Notes: a model not told the origin generated them from the sequence alone. 64,000 nucleotides of DNA from Schistocephalus solidus (GCA_017591395.1 WEDG01004078.1:1-64000), one strand, 5' to 3'. Positions 36,671-48,865 are shown, counted from the first letter of the stretch. Translations and numbers: made by a program.

Positions 36671-39205
36671 GGTTGGTTCACGTGAGAATCCAAATTGTCA
36701 GGCCAATAAACTTTTGTTACACTACTTGCACCGTTTCAGACCTTCTTCTGTCTGAGTGTGTAGGGCCTGTGGAAATTGTCCTTTTTGAGAAGCCTGTAAA
36801 TACGATCGCAAAGGGCTAGAACAGTGTCTTCTCGTATGCTTAGACGACTGTATCAAGTGGCAATTACGAAAGCCGCCTAACTGGTTAAGGGAGTGTGTTG
36901 AGCCTTCGCGATCGATATTAAACTATGTAACTGCATAAAGAAGCAATGCACTTTGAAGACACATTGGGGTTCCGGAAGACCACAAAAAGTGTTGAAGCTC
37001 CTTGTTACTGTGGGAATGATTTAAGTTAACTGGCAGTATATTATATAAAAGAGGAAAATGCCGAATTCAAGTACTGGCGGCAGTAAACAAGTCGGCCTGA
37101 CCAATCCAATGCGAAAGACGACAGATGAATCAGACATATCCTTACTGGGTGACCAAAGCAAGGACACGATGGTATTTTTAAGACACTAGCAACCTCTGCG
37201 TTACTCTGCGAAGCAAATTTTTACACGTCTGGTAGAGGAAACGGCTCGAGTTGCAATAAGGGAAGGACATTTTATACAAGACAGGTCCCAGTAACTTCCT
37301 GACAATAGGCGGAAGAAAAAATTGCCCAGAAGCTGAAATCCCTAAGGTACTTTTTCATTGCTGAAAGTAGCTGGTTGCTGTTATTTCTGTTAAAGGTAAA
37401 GTAAGTAGGTTGTGATTTCGTTAAAACATCAAGAATTACCGGTGCTTTTATGCTCTCAACGCTGTTTCCATTTCTTTTGTCTTCTGACCAGTTACTTTTA
37501 TTGCATGGCGTTTGGTTAATTTCTGCTTGGCCTACGAGTCCAAATAGATGCAGCAGTTAAGAAAGCGTAAGGTAAAAGAATGGTAACATCATGTTCGCAG
37601 GGTACATTTCTTCAATGAAGAATGAACACGTCCATTATACTTGATTATGATCAGCCCAAAACGAAAACCTTCAATTATTGGATATTCATAGTCGTCGATA
37701 ACCTCTGTTAGGAAGAATGGAGATGAAGAAATGACAGAAGAAAAGAATCCAGAAAATTTTTGTGGGAGTGAGAAATCAAACTAAAGAAATTATGAATGAC
37801 TTCCTCAACTGGACACCTTTTTGTCCAAGTACAAAAAATGCCTTCAAAGTGTGCAAACCATGGAACGACTTTCAGTTTGAAATTTAGTGCATTTTATCAG
37901 GACAGAAATTTGCAAATAAAAGTTTTTACGGAATTAAAAGATCCCTTACGCTAGACACGTTTTATTCTTCAAGTTTTTACTTTGACCTCATTACATGATC
38001 AATGTCCACCACCAGTCGACTCTTTTACCTGCAGGACTAGCTTGCTATAATTTTAGGGGACGTGACAAAAGCACCTCTTTATAACAAATATACTTAAATT
38101 TTCAGCATTAAGGAACAGCTGCATTACCTCTACTGTAATTTCAGTGTTCAAATTACTTTGCCATAAACATATCAGTTACTTGTATAAATTAATCGAAACT
38201 AATGCTTCATAACATACTTTTTGAGGAACTTTTGAATTTAAAAAAAAAACAATTGAAATTTTACCACCAACTGTTGGGATAGTTATTCAACAAACGCATA
38301 ATTCACAGTTTCCTGCCAATAAACACTAGGAATCACACTGCTGATCTAATACAATGCAGGCAACCATCACTTTTAACGCTCCGAATGTTAATGCCAATTA
38401 CAGGCCCGAGGCTAGCGAATCCTTTCTGTGACAATCCTACAACAGTTTGACAAGTTACTGAAAGGCTGCTTTCCTCTGCTCATCCCGCCCTCCCCGACCT
38501 TAAAGCTGGCACCCTACCTGGCTACATTTTTATTGAGCCCGCCTAGCATCCGCAACAATGGTCATTGTAGTTATCCGGGTTAAACAAAAAGCACAAGTGT
38601 TGCCCTTTACTACGGTAAACAAGTTCAGATTGTCAAACATTTTGGGAAATGGATGTGTTTTGGTCATCATTGCTACTGCATCTTTTTGCAAACAAAGCCC
38701 TTTCTTTTATATCTGACTTAAATTAGACGCTCCCATTTGCCCACCGAACAATCACCTGTAGTTCTTTGAACGTAAGGTTTGCAACATTTGCTATGTCCTG
38801 AAGGGTATAATTTGCCCAAATAAACCTGAATATCTCATCTAGACTTAACGATATTCATTTATATGTACGACCAATGTACGACCAATTCGCATATTGCAGT
38901 ATGTATTCCGTTTCCTTGCCTGACTGAAAAGTCCACTATTGCAAAGGTACTATTGCTTCCTCGACGCATAACTGGAGATTTCAGAGAGAGGCAGGGTTCA
39001 TCAGCAACGTTTTATTGAATTTCTGAATTTCTTGGTCAGCTCATCATTGTCTAAATGTAAAATGCACAAAATTTGTATGGAAACGCAAAACGTTTGTCAA
39101 GCCTTCGACATAAAGATTTTCTTTCTACTTCTTCCCCTGCCCCGTTCTCTTAACGGCATGTACAGCAGGCTTGGCAAATAAAAGCGTTATGAGTTACCCC
39201 CAAGA
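36671..39205. other. Unassigned AT-rich sequence
   Basis: No gene, RNA or repeat recognised. Long homopolymer A/T runs and no frame of at least 60 codons. Confidence 0.5.
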
Positions 39206-39210
39206 GGTGA

Positions 39211-39740
39211 TTGAGCCTCTGCGTGGATGTCGCAACCATCATCAGCGCTTCCGCACCCGCACTGTCGATCCCCGACGAGACAAATAAAAAATTCTATGAG
39301 GATCTACAAGTTCTCCTAGCGACTCTGACGAAGGTGGATAAGTTAAATGTGCTTGGTGAGTTTAACGCCCACATCGGGACAGACCATGCCACGTGGAGAG
39401 GAGCACAGGGCCCCCATGGTCTCACCGGCTTCAAAGACAATGGTCTACTCCTCCAACGAACCTGCGCAGAGCACCGCCTGATCCTGGCCAACACTGTATT
39501 CTGCCTCCCGATGCGGCAGAAGGCGACTTGGGTGCAACCCCGGTCGAGACACTGACACCCTTTGAATTATCTCTTCGTTCAGAGGCGTACCAACTGGATG
39601 TGCTGGTGACAAAGGCGATCCACGGTGCCAGCGGATGGACCGATCATCGCCTCGTCATTGGCAAGCTGAGACTTCGTCTACAACCATACAGGAAACCCCA
39701 AGGTAAGCGACCATCAGGTAAGTTGAATACTGTTTCGTAG
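39211..39740 (+). pseudogene. LINE C endonuclease, partial
   Basis: The frame 39211-39555 reads [17 protein letters not shown], then [20 protein letters not shown] (the GDFNA motif with Asp to Glu), [19 protein letters not shown] and [13 protein letters not shown] frameshift moves the rest to the frame of 39393-39740, with TDHRLVIGKLRLRLQ near 39641. The N-terminal third of the domain is absent. Confidence 0.87.
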
Positions 39741-39743
39741 AAT

Positions 39744-41235
39744 GTGCCTGCTCTCCATCTCCATTTCAGTAACGAACTGGCCAACGGAATAGCCAACCTT
39801 CCAATAGCCGACACAACAACCTCCGTGGAGAAACGTGGCTGCCAGCTGAGGGACACTGTTCAATCCCCCGCCCTGGATGTCATCGGACGCGCACATCATC
39901 TACGCCAAGACTGGTTTGATGACAACGACGCAGCAATCAACACTGCTCACCGAAAAGTACCGGTTGTATGAAGCTTATACTTACCACCCTACCACTGCAA
40001 CCAAGACACCCTGCTATCGAAGTCACCGTCTTGTACAGAAACGGCTGCGGGAGATTCAGGATGCCTAGATAACCCGTAAAGCCGAGGAAATCCAAGAGTA
40101 TGTCGACCGAAACGAATGGAAGAAATTCTTCGCCGTCACCAAGGTTGTCTATGTACCTCTCGTCAAAGGCACCATCCCTCTTTTCAGGGCTGACGGCAGG
40201 ACGCCGCCCACTGATGCAAATCCTCATGCGATGGGCGGAACATTTTCTGCACGTTCTCAACCAGCCCTCACCATCACCGTTGCCACCCTCAACAGACTGT
40301 CTGAAGTGTAAATCAAAGCCGACCTTGATCTACCGCCCTCTTTCCAAGAAACCATCAGAGCCGCGCAAAAACTCTCCTGCGGGAAAGCACCTGGCTCGGT
40401 CGTGATCCCTGCTGAGATTTGCACGCCTAGTGGGCCCCAACTGATGAACTGACTCACAGCACCCTTCTTGGTGAAGTGGCACCAAGGACAAGTTCCTCAG
40501 TATTTCAAAGATGCCAAAATCTTCCACTTTTAAAAGAAGGAGAATCACCAACGCCATGACAACCACAGAGGTATCCCGTTGTGTAACATCACCAGAACGA
40601 TATTCACCTGCATTCTCCTCAATTGTCTGAACTCTCACCTGGAGCAAGGACTGCTGCCGGAAAGCCAATGTGACTTCCGACAACACCGAGGAACAATCGG
40701 CATGGTCTTCGCCACCTGCCATCTGCAAGAGAGGGACCAGAAGATACTGAATTACTTGTACACTACCTTCGTAGACCTGACGAAAGCCTTTGACACTGTA
40801 CATCTAAACGGGCTGTTCAATATCATGCAGAAATTCCGCTGTCCTATGCATATGGTGCATCAACCTCACGACGGGATAATGACACGTGTTAGTGACAACG
40901 GGGCAGTATTCGAAGCATTCAAAGTGACCAGCGACATGAAGCAGGGCTGCGTTCTTGCGCCTACCATCTTCAGTTTCTTTTCCCTGCCATGCTACTCGAC
41001 CCCTACCGTGACTAACGCCCCGGGATCCACATCGCCGACTCCTCAATCAATGGTGGATACCCTTCCACTCGCGTGTATCCACGAACTTCTTTTCGCTGAC
41101 AACTGCGCACGCACTGCATTGACAGAAGAGGAAATGCAAAGGCACATGGTCCTCTTCAATGCCGCTTGTGACAACTTCGGAATTTGCATCAACACGCAGA
41201 AAACAGTGGTCATGCATCAGCTTCACCGCTGCTAA
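39744..41235 (+). pseudogene. LINE C linker and reverse transcriptase, broken
   Basis: The linker ELANGIANLPIADTTTSVEK is at about 39774-39833. RT homology runs from about 40330 (GKAPGS, near 40384). The best frame, 40579-41235 (218 codons), holds SHLEQGLLPESQC, motif A FVDLTKAFDTV (Asp codon 40774-40776, retained), motif B MKQGCVLAPTIFSFF, and FADN at 41092-41103, where the second catalytic Asp of the YxDD-type motif is Asn. It ends in NTQKTVVMHQ just before a stop. The enzyme would be inactive even if the frame were whole. Confidence 0.88.
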
Positions 41236-41885
41236 CAGCAATGTTAATGGCGCCCAAATAAATATGTGGATACCTTCAGGTAACTGGACAGCAATCTCTT
41301 CTGCAGCACCAAAGTCGATGATGAGGTTGCCCACTGGATCACCAAAGCCAACCAAGCCTTTGGACGCCTGCAGAACGAGGTCTGGAATCGACACGGTTTC
41401 CACATCAGCAACAAACTCAAGATGTACAAAGCTGTCATATTACCGACGCAGCTGTATGGAGCGGAGACTTGGACGATTTACCAAAAGCAGGCGCGGAAGC
41501 TCAAAAACTTGCACCTCTACTGGCCCCGCAGAATAAAAAAGCTGCTATGGCAATACAGGATCCCAGACACGGAAATTGTGGAATGAACAGGACTTCTCAG
41601 CATCCACGCTCAGCTGAAACAGCTGCAACTGAGCTGGAGCGGCCACTTTATGAGGATGGATGACGAAAGACTAACGAAACGAATCTTCTATGGAGACGAA
41701 GTCTCGTCAACAAGGTGGTCAGGTACGACGCTACAAGGACACTGATGAACTCTCTGAAGCAACTGCAGATCGACCTGACAACCTAGGAGGACCTCACCCG
41801 GAACCGACCGGCCTGGAGTAAGACAGTGAAGACAAGGGCAGCAATCTACGAAGCAACCCGATCACGGCCGCCAAGGCCAATAGAA
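41236..41885 (+). pseudogene. LINE C region between RT and fingers
   Basis: Shifted frames carry [18 protein letters not shown] (41418-41470), [34 protein letters not shown] (about 41632-41690) and TRAAIYEATRSRPPRPIE near the end. Copy A lacks about 240 bp of this stretch. Function unknown; in related LINEs it links RT to the zinc fingers. Confidence 0.75.
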
Positions 41886-42705
41886 TGACACGAAATTTAC
41901 CAGTTCCTCAGACCAACAGCGCCAATGCCCAAGCCCTTCCAACATGTCCGCGCTGTCAGCGCACTTTCCGTGCGCGAACCGGTCTGGTTGGACCTCTTCG
42001 GACGCAATGCAACACTAATCCGACAACTCTAACTTCTACGTCAAGTTCTCCACACCCTCCTTCGGATCCCCCTCACATCCTCGCTCCTGGCACCAATTCC
42101 ACTACTCCCACCATCATAGAGACCACATACCAATACTCACCACCTGGTACACCCCACCATCACCAGTGATGGGGACTCTCACTTAAACTGTGCTTATTGT
42201 GACTGAACATTCACCTCATGCATCGTTCTGGTTGGTCACTTGTGAATCCATCGTACAGAGACAGGTGAACCAGTGCTTGGATCACCAACCCACAGTAGAG
42301 ATCGCCGCATCCACTGCCCTCACTGCCCTCTCGCATTCACTCATCGCAGGAGCCTATTCGGTCACATTCGCATCTATGACAGCGGAATTTAACGCAATGC
42401 CGACAACACCGATACCTTATGCACACCCTCTGTTTCTGCCATTCTCACCACCACTGCCACCACACTACCGCGAACGACCTCTCCCCAGCCACTCGATTTC
42501 TCCTGCCCACACTGCCCCCACAACTTCGACTCACGCATCAGCCCGGTCGGTTACCTGCGAATCCATCGCACGGAGGCTGGTGAGCCAGTGCCTGGGGCTC
42601 CGACATACAGTCACTACGCCCACCCCCACTGCCCTCGCGCATTAACTCATTGCATAGGCCTATTCAGTCTCATGCGCATCCACGATGACCTGTGGTAAAT
42701 CACCG
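41885..42705 (+). pseudogene. LINE C C2H2 zinc-finger array
   Basis: The first finger CPRCQRTFRARTGLVGPLRT (41946-42005) has Pro in place of the expected His. Later fingers are NCAYCD (about 42187), FTHRRSLFGHIRIY-like (42340-42378), FSCPHCPHNF...PVGYLRIH (about 42499-42565) and a degenerate last one ending LMRIHDDLW (to 42698). Ser/Thr/Pro linkers of 30-60 residues separate them. Several stops occur (for example after the DC of the second finger). Confidence 0.8.
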
Positions 42706-43436
42706 TAGGCTAACCTACATCAGCGAATGCTAGCTTTACCAATGCATACATAACACCGTCACCATTATCACGTACCTCAGAATATCACGATTTCCTAGAA
42801 ACACTGACTTGGAAGTCACTCAATCTGATGCTTACACCAGACTATGCCATCAGCCCAGTGTGTTTTGTGCGATGAGTGGCTGATCAGTAAACTGGGAGTC
42901 AGACGGCGATGGCTCCTCCATATCCCCTGATTTAGTGAATCCGGGTGTGTGCGTTTTGGGGACCAGGTCATGCTGTGCGCGCGAAGATCGGTACACCGAC
43001 CTGTAAGCCAATGCGCCCACTCCCACATCAGGCAACTGACTGGCTAGGACGGCGTTCTGATTGTTGGGTTGAGGGGGAGAGAGTGAGCTCGACGGCTCAT
43101 CGCATATTCCTCACTATAAACAATCTGACGCGCTTGAAACTATCACGGTGCGCTAAAAGCCGTGCCCTGGAAGGTCGACAACTGACGGGATAACTCGGAC
43201 CACATGGTCAGCCCAGTGTATGTTTTGTATGGAGGTGCTGGCTGGTGGACTGAGAGTCAGGCTTCAATGGCTCCGTCTTAATGTGGTCTTAATGGCACTC
43301 CCACTCCGTGGGATCTGAGTCAGTTGTGGTGGTACGCCCAAGGATGGCTCCAGGCACCTCAACCGTCTGCGCCCTCTCCCATCTCCGGTCTTCTTGACTT
43401 TTTTATGATACCGGGCTCAGGTGGGGGAGGAGGAAA
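42700..43436 (+). repeat. LINE C 3' tail repeat, end missing
   Basis: Follows the final finger and parallels 5606-6380. It contains CTGACGGGATAACTCGGACC near 43181 and CATCTCCGGTCTTCTTGACT at 43380. It breaks off at 43436 inside the purine-rich block, before the GTAGATGC core seen in the other tails. Confidence 0.8.
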
Positions 43437-44080
43437 CTCCCTTGGATACTCTTTTACTCTAAGGAATGGCCTTTCAGACTCATTCGGCCTTTGCCTATTA
43501 GTTCGGCACCTGCAATCCTCAAAAATGCCTTGTTAATGTATTGGATATGAAGAATTTGAGTGTAGTTTGTCCTCAAGAGGTCTATTTAAACCTTTTTTTA
43601 TTACTCTTCACTTCTCTGCACGTCTGCATATAGCAGAAAACACAATACAGTGCTCCAGCAGAATTCAGCAACGGAAGTCATCCAGAAATGAAGTCTCTGC
43701 AGGCTATTTTGTCTCCTTCAGGCTTCGAGGAAGAAACTTGCTTAATGTCAAGTTAAGATCCACTCTCAGTTTTTTTCCTACAGGGCGTATTTTTCAGTGC
43801 CGTCTGGGAAATCTTCGTACTGCTAATATTCTTGTTTATCTCTGAAATCTATCTTGACATAGGGGGGATTATAGGATGGTCAGTGGCGTTCATCTCCGGT
43901 CACGTGCCCATTAAGGGTTAAACCCAGATGCATGAAGGGGCCTCTTGCTTTGAGCAACCGCAGTGCGCGTAAGGAACGGTGAAGGTTCCTCCAACAAGAA
44001 GAACTTGAGTTCAGAGTAACCAGTAAGGATGCCTTTTATGGCTACCTAAACAGGTCACGAGAAAAGGAACTGTCCATAAT
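43437..44080. other. Unassigned sequence
   Basis: No gene recognised. The frame 43567-43845 has no known motif. The junction at 43436/43437 marks the break of the LINE tail. Confidence 0.45.
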
Positions 44081-44420
44081 ACATGTGTCTTTGCACTAAA
44101 TTCCAAGAAAATTAGGTTTAGGATTAAGGTGATCGTTATGATTAAGTTTAGGGTTAGGTTTAAGTTTGAGGTTAAGGTCAAGGTTGGAGGAAGGGTCATG
44201 ATTGTCTTAGGGTTAATTTTTTTCGTGTTTTTGGAGGGTTTAGGGTAGGGCTAGGGTTAAGATTAAGGTGACAATTGACTTTTATGTTACAATTAGTGTT
44301 TGTGATAAGACACGGGTATATTTACCGTTCCTGAACTTTACCGTAAGGCCATCTATTATAAGTGGGCCGGGTGGTTCCTTCTATTCCCGTGTTCTGTTTA
44401 GGCGGCCATACAAGGCATCC
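44080..44420 (+). repeat. TTAGGG-like repeat, copy 1
   Basis: Degenerate TTAGGG/TTAAGG tract (TTTAGGGTTAGGTTTAAG about 44148, GGGCTAGGGTTAAG about 44248). It is followed by a conserved flank with TTTACCGTTCCTGAACTTTA and GGTTCCTTCTATTCCCGTG (44372-44390). The same flank follows the tracts at 47.8 and 49.7 kb. Confidence 0.6.
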
Positions 44421-45126
44421 CTACCGATAAAACATGATGCAGAGCAGGATCTGGACAGAGCGCGGGCTGATGGAAGATGAAGACACTCATTCTACTGTCA
44501 GTCTGCTCTTATGTGCGCAAACTTCATCAGAATGAATGAAGTACCGTTTGCAACAATCTGGGGCTTATGTAGGTTGTATCTAGAAGCGGAAACGCCACAG
44601 TGAGAAGATGAATACGGTATGCCAAAACCACCCAGTAATGTGAACTTTCAGAACTTAATCTTTTCTACATAATGTTGTCTGCTTTTCTAAAACAGTATGC
44701 GTTTGCTGCTTGAGAAAATGATTGAATTCAGGCGGAGCAGTTTTTTCGACTGAAGTTACCTTTCATGGTAGAGTTTCTTAGTCATTCATACAAGATATAA
44801 ATGTCGCTGAATTCCAACGACATATATATGTATAAAGCTTCCTACTCTTGACCAACCATGATAGTTAGTATATTTATGAAATCAGCTCAGATAATGCGTA
44901 CCAAACATGTTTTCATCTGCCTATCTGTTATGTCTAACTGTGCGTGAGCATAGTATACTCCAGCGCATGCAGTAAATTTACCCGAAAATTAATAAGCTTT
45001 TGTAAACTAAACAGAAACCAAATACGCTGCTAGTGTTCACACGTAACTAACCGCTAAGATAAGACTAGTTTTCTCAAAAACTCCATTTCTTCGTCTTGGA
45101 TGTAAAAATAGACTGCCCTTTCAGAC
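44421..45126. other. Unassigned AT-rich sequence
   Basis: No gene or known repeat recognised. Confidence 0.45.
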
Positions 45127-45450
45127 CTTTTCAATGCGTATCTACGCCTTCACATACGTTGTTGGCTCTCGTTATATTGGTCAAACGGCTAGGCGTCTAT
45201 TCATGCGAATGGGAGAGCACCATCCTGCGTGGCTAAATTAAGGCACGAATAAGCCCATCTCCGGTGCAACTGTGGCTCATTTGTTTGAAAGTGGCTGCCC
45301 GGAGACCTCAACCAGTCATTCCGACTCATCTATAATGTGTCAACCAGACATCCCATGTTCCTGCGTCAGCGGAGACTCGTTACAGCAGAAGCAGTGCCCA
45401 CACAGGTTGACAACCCAACCTTATAACCGCTTAAAGCACCTACAGAGGCT
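45127..45450 (+). pseudogene. Penelope-like fragment, second subfamily: GIY-YIG domain
   Basis: The plus strand reads TYVVGSRYIGQTARRLFMRM and then GEHHPAWLN (45134-45237). This matches the SRYIGRTxRRLxxRxxEHxPxWL pattern of the GIY-YIG endonuclease in Penelope-like elements. A stop follows. Homology resumes as ISGATVAHLFESGCP (45256-45300), then shifts frame into NQSFRLIYNVSTRHP. It is unlike the SNYVGE subfamily at 36, 48 and 57 kb. No RT part adjoins it. Confidence 0.75.
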
Positions 45451-47095
45451 CTAATGTTCCCCTGGTCCAAAATGAATTCACCAGGTGTGTTCACACTTGC
45501 CACTTCGCGTTACAACGACGAGACAGATATATAGCTACTTGTAAGGTGCCTCCTTCCCCACACCCTATGCCGCTGACAGAACTAGATTATAAACCCTGAC
45601 GACTGAACGCCCTCAAACCTTCCGCTGTACTTGTTGTACATTGGCTTTCGCTAGTCCACCCTCCCTTATATTACTGTACAGACATGAGGATATATAATTG
45701 AAAGTGTGTTTGCCGAACTTGACTCCTTTAATGTTTACATGGGTGTCATCCCCGAACTAACACAAAAATAATGTAAACGTAATTATTAACCCCACTACTA
45801 ATAACAGAAAACAACTTGACTTTATAAACATTGCACAACACACGCTACGGGACACGGGCCAATCAGGATGACGATGGTTTTAGTGTTCTTGAATTGCAAC
45901 CAGTGGTATATACGACCATTCTGATGAAAAAAATGAGCTGGAACTTAGTACAGCATAAGCCCTACAACTTGCTCACCGAAAATAATTTTCTCATGATAAC
46001 ACTATCTAGTTGTAATATACGCACATCGTGCTTCTAACATTACGGTCAATTATAAGGAAAATCGATTTTTCAGTCCAAAGTCACACTGCACGAAGAAAAT
46101 GCGCTAGAGACTGAACGATCAGTTGTGGACTCTATCAAAAAACAAACTTTTAAATTTTGCCCTCAGTTTTCAGTATTTTTTGGAGGTCTACCCTATGTTA
46201 CTAACGACGCAGCAACGGGCGGGATCAAATAAATAAAAATACAACGTCGGCATCTAAACTGATCACGGTACAGAGTATCGTTCGCCGACATAGGCTCAGA
46301 AAGCCTAGTCACAGCCAGGAATAGATAATTGCTACCGATGTTACTCTCTTACTCGTCAGGTATTTGGTCTGCATTGAATCGAGTGCCCATAAGCAGCATT
46401 ACTTCCATGTCGGTTTGGATCCGAAAAAGCTTACGCATTCCTGATGGGCCATGGCGGCAGACATTAAGGTTCTTCGGCCTACCAGATACGGTTGAGCGAA
46501 GCTTTCGTTAAATCGGTACATGCTAAGAAGAGCAAGAAAGCGTAAAGAGAAAACGACCACTTGGTTGTTGGTTATGCGCTCCAAAACTAAAGAAGATAAT
46601 GCTGACGCCAATGCTGAAGGACAGTTTTCCTACCAGATGTTAGTTCCCTTGAGACTCGTGCGTCGTACGGCCGTAGTTGCCACAGATCACCACTGCTAAA
46701 GAGAACGTAGCCACAGCTTGCCGATTGTATGAAAGTTCGTTGCCAAAGAAAAGTCCGTCCTCGAAAATCCGGTTTCCTTGTGATTTGAGAATCAAGTCAT
46801 GGTCGGTTAGGCTATGGGAAAAAAATAAACTGCCACCCACAGCCATTTCCTTCTGTCATTCAAACTTCTGCTCAAAGATCGTGGTTACACAGGCAAAAGG
46901 AAAGGAGGAGGAGATTTTAGCCCAATTGCCCACCTGGCGCTTCATTCGTCGGGTCAATGGAAGAAGCAGTCAACTCATATGCGAATCTTAGCTTCAAACT
47001 TCCGCATTCAGCGCAATTAAACTGACTGCGGGCATACTGCGCAGTAAACAGTTAAGAAGCCAAATGCCCTTCTTTTCCCAACGATGATTGAGCGC
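45451..47095. other. Unassigned sequence
   Basis: Frames at 46677-46991 (+) and 46399-46611 (-) overlap other frames and have no recognisable domain. No repeat identified. Confidence 0.4.
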
Positions 47096-47099
47096 TCTG

Positions 47100-47240
47100 T
47101 GGAGGTGGATAAAGGTTATTTAAGGCCCCACGCGTAGGAACGGGAACCATCCTTACCACACTAAATTCGATGAAAATTGCGATTAGGTTTAAGCTGAGGG
47201 TTGGAGTTAAGTGTAGGGTTAATGTTGGTACATGAGTGCT
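47100..47240 (+). repeat. TTAGGG-like repeat, copy 2 (partial)
   Basis: Reads CGTAGGAACGGGAACC (47131), CACTAAATTCGATGAAAATT (47159), GATTAGGTTTAAGC and GTAGGGTTAATG. The GGAACGGGAAC block is inverted relative to the GGTTCC...CCCGTG flank of other copies, which hints at inverted ends. Confidence 0.5.
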
Positions 47241-47299
47241 TAACTATCGATTACGAGACCGACTCGCCCCATCCTGCAGCCGCATAGTTGCTATTTTTA

Positions 47300-47716
47300 T
47301 GTACAGAAGATTGTTAGTGGAAAAGAAAAGGGAGACTATAAGGGCTTTTGATGTCTTATTAGTTGTCATCAAGCAGTCATACCTTATCTCAGATGTTGCA
47401 ACACCCGAGGATCAAACCATGTTGCACCCGTAGCAACATACCTGTGGCATCTGTCCTTTGACACAACGTTCGTTTATCGACAGTAGCAAGCTGGCGGGCG
47501 AACAGAATGAGATCGAGTGAGATCCTAACCACATAAGTGAGGGTCGCGCGCTTGTTAGAGATCTTTATATACCTCACTACGCAAGGCGTATGGCGTACTG
47601 ATGATCGGTAACAACCGTGAAACAGATGTCTGCGTCTTGCCTGCTGCACCCTTAACAACATACCTGTGTACTATTGGTTAGAAGTCTAAATGCTCTAACT
47701 ACTGGACCATGGGCTC
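47300..47716 (-). repeat. tRNA-derived SINE interrupted by an insertion
   Basis: The minus strand starts GAGCCCATGGTCCAGTAG and TTAGAGC (47716-47692), an A-box-like tRNA head. The B-box-like part, GGTTTGATCCTCGGGTG (47419-47403), comes about 270 bp later, followed by a body (GGTATGACTGCTTGATGAC) that matches the SINE at 55910-55980. Between them lies about 200 bp of unrelated DNA flanked by near-identical direct repeats (47422-47446 and 47644-47668). The frame 47389-47661 (-) is within this and is not a gene. Confidence 0.6.
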
Positions 47717-47769
47717 GTTGTCTTACCCATTTCGATCGGGGATACTAACATTGTTTGATGGACGACCAC

Positions 47770-47950
47770 CGATCGCTTACAGATTGATGTTAGTATTGTG
47801 GTTATTGTTCAGGCTTAATTAAGATTAATGTTTGGATTTGGGCAAGGCAATATTTACCCTTCCTAAAATTTAACGCAACCCTACCTGTATTAAAGGGGGA
47901 GCGGTTCTATTCCTGTGTCTTATCGGTGTAGGTCATATAAGTAAGCAATT
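47770..47950 (+). repeat. TTAGGG-like repeat, copy 3 (decayed)
   Basis: Tracts (GGCTTAATTAAGATTAATG) are decayed, but the downstream flank is conserved: TATTTACCCTTCCTAAAATT and GCGGTTCTATTCCTGTGTC (47911-47929) match copy 1. Confidence 0.5.
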
Positions 47951-48204
47951 TTCTCCAAAAACTATAACCAGGCAAATGGACTCACTCCCTTCTAACATAT
48001 GCGGCAGTATGTTAGGTGTGTACTGTTGGCCATAAAAAGGAATCCTCGGTAATCTGTGCTAAATCCCTGATATTCAGGAGGGCGTGGTGCATTTTAAATG
48101 AAATTACTTTCAAGCAACCTGCTGCAATGCAAAAGCTAAGTACAAGGCAACGCCATCAAGCAATGTGTATTATAAGTGATCATCGCTGGAGCCGAAACTG
48201 ATAA

Positions 48205-48865
48205 AATGATGGCTTGGTCTTCTCACTGCACTTGGAGTTGTGGTTGGACATAAGCCAGAGGCAACTAGTAGGCACCGGGTCTTGAGGCCAAAAGACATAT
48301 TGCCATGATAGGAAACGTCTGTAGTTGTTTTCTAGCTCTGGTGCAGTTTTGTACAAAGCAACTACGTCGGAGAAATCCGAAGATTACTCCTAACGCGTAT
48401 GGCCGAACACGTAACCGCTGTGTAGAGGAAAAACACTAGCTCTCAGGTTGCAGCCCACTCGACAGGATACGGCCATATTTAAAGATTCACGATACCAGAA
48501 TATTTGCAAGTGTTGATAACCCCATGAGCTGAGAACTGCTTGGGTAATTTTTCTCAGGCCCGAAATCCATCAACAAGAATAATGACCTCCCATCCCCGTA
48601 TTCTGAGATAAGACTTTGCCCGAGCAGGTGAATCAGCCAGGTGGGGCATGCGCGGACGACCAATAGCTCCAAAGATAGTGAGACAAATGGAAAAATGATT
48701 AGTGTGCCAAGGTCGAACACAGAGGATGAAATCGCGACTATTTACGACAAGGATGCGGACTGCCAAGCCGCAATTCCATAAATTACGACCCCAGCGGTGA
48801 TCGCGTGAGCTTTTACTTGTAGTAATAATGTGCTCGTGTGGTCTTTGGGTACGATAAATACCGTA
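48205..48865 (+). pseudogene. Penelope-like fragment: C-terminal region, GIY-YIG, 3' tail
   Basis: Translates as LLTALGVVVGHKPEATSRHR then LRPKDILP, stops, then LWCSFVQSNYVGEIRRLLLT and RMAEHVTAV (48336-48419). The GIY-YIG core SNYVGE (48357-48374) is the best preserved in the window, although the CSCGQ of the family reads CSFVQ. A stop follows TAV. The tail continues with GGATGAAATCGCG near 48721 and TTACGACCCCAGCGGTGATC near 48783, shared with 58200-58219. RT is absent, so the copy is 5'-truncated. Confidence 0.8.

Larger units (their letters stand above)
39211..43436 (+). mobile_element. LINE copy C (5'-truncated, independent copy)
   Basis: Same family as copies A/B but a separate insertion. 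It begins inside the endonuclease ([10 protein letters not shown], 39220) and ends within the 3' tail at GGGGGAGGAGGA (43436), so the end of the tail is missing too. It retains the segment between RT and fingers that copy A lacks (41637-41922). It differs from copy A by many substitutions, unlike A versus B. Stops and frameshifts are spread along it. Confidence 0.9.

Noticed and set aside
40330..40803. 157-codon frame on the minus strand
   Set aside because: Antisense shadow of the RT region of LINE copy C.
44140..44265. True telomere or contig end
   Set aside because: The TTAGGG-like units are too degenerate, the tract is short, and similar tracts with conserved flanks recur at 47-50 kb, so it is a dispersed repeat.
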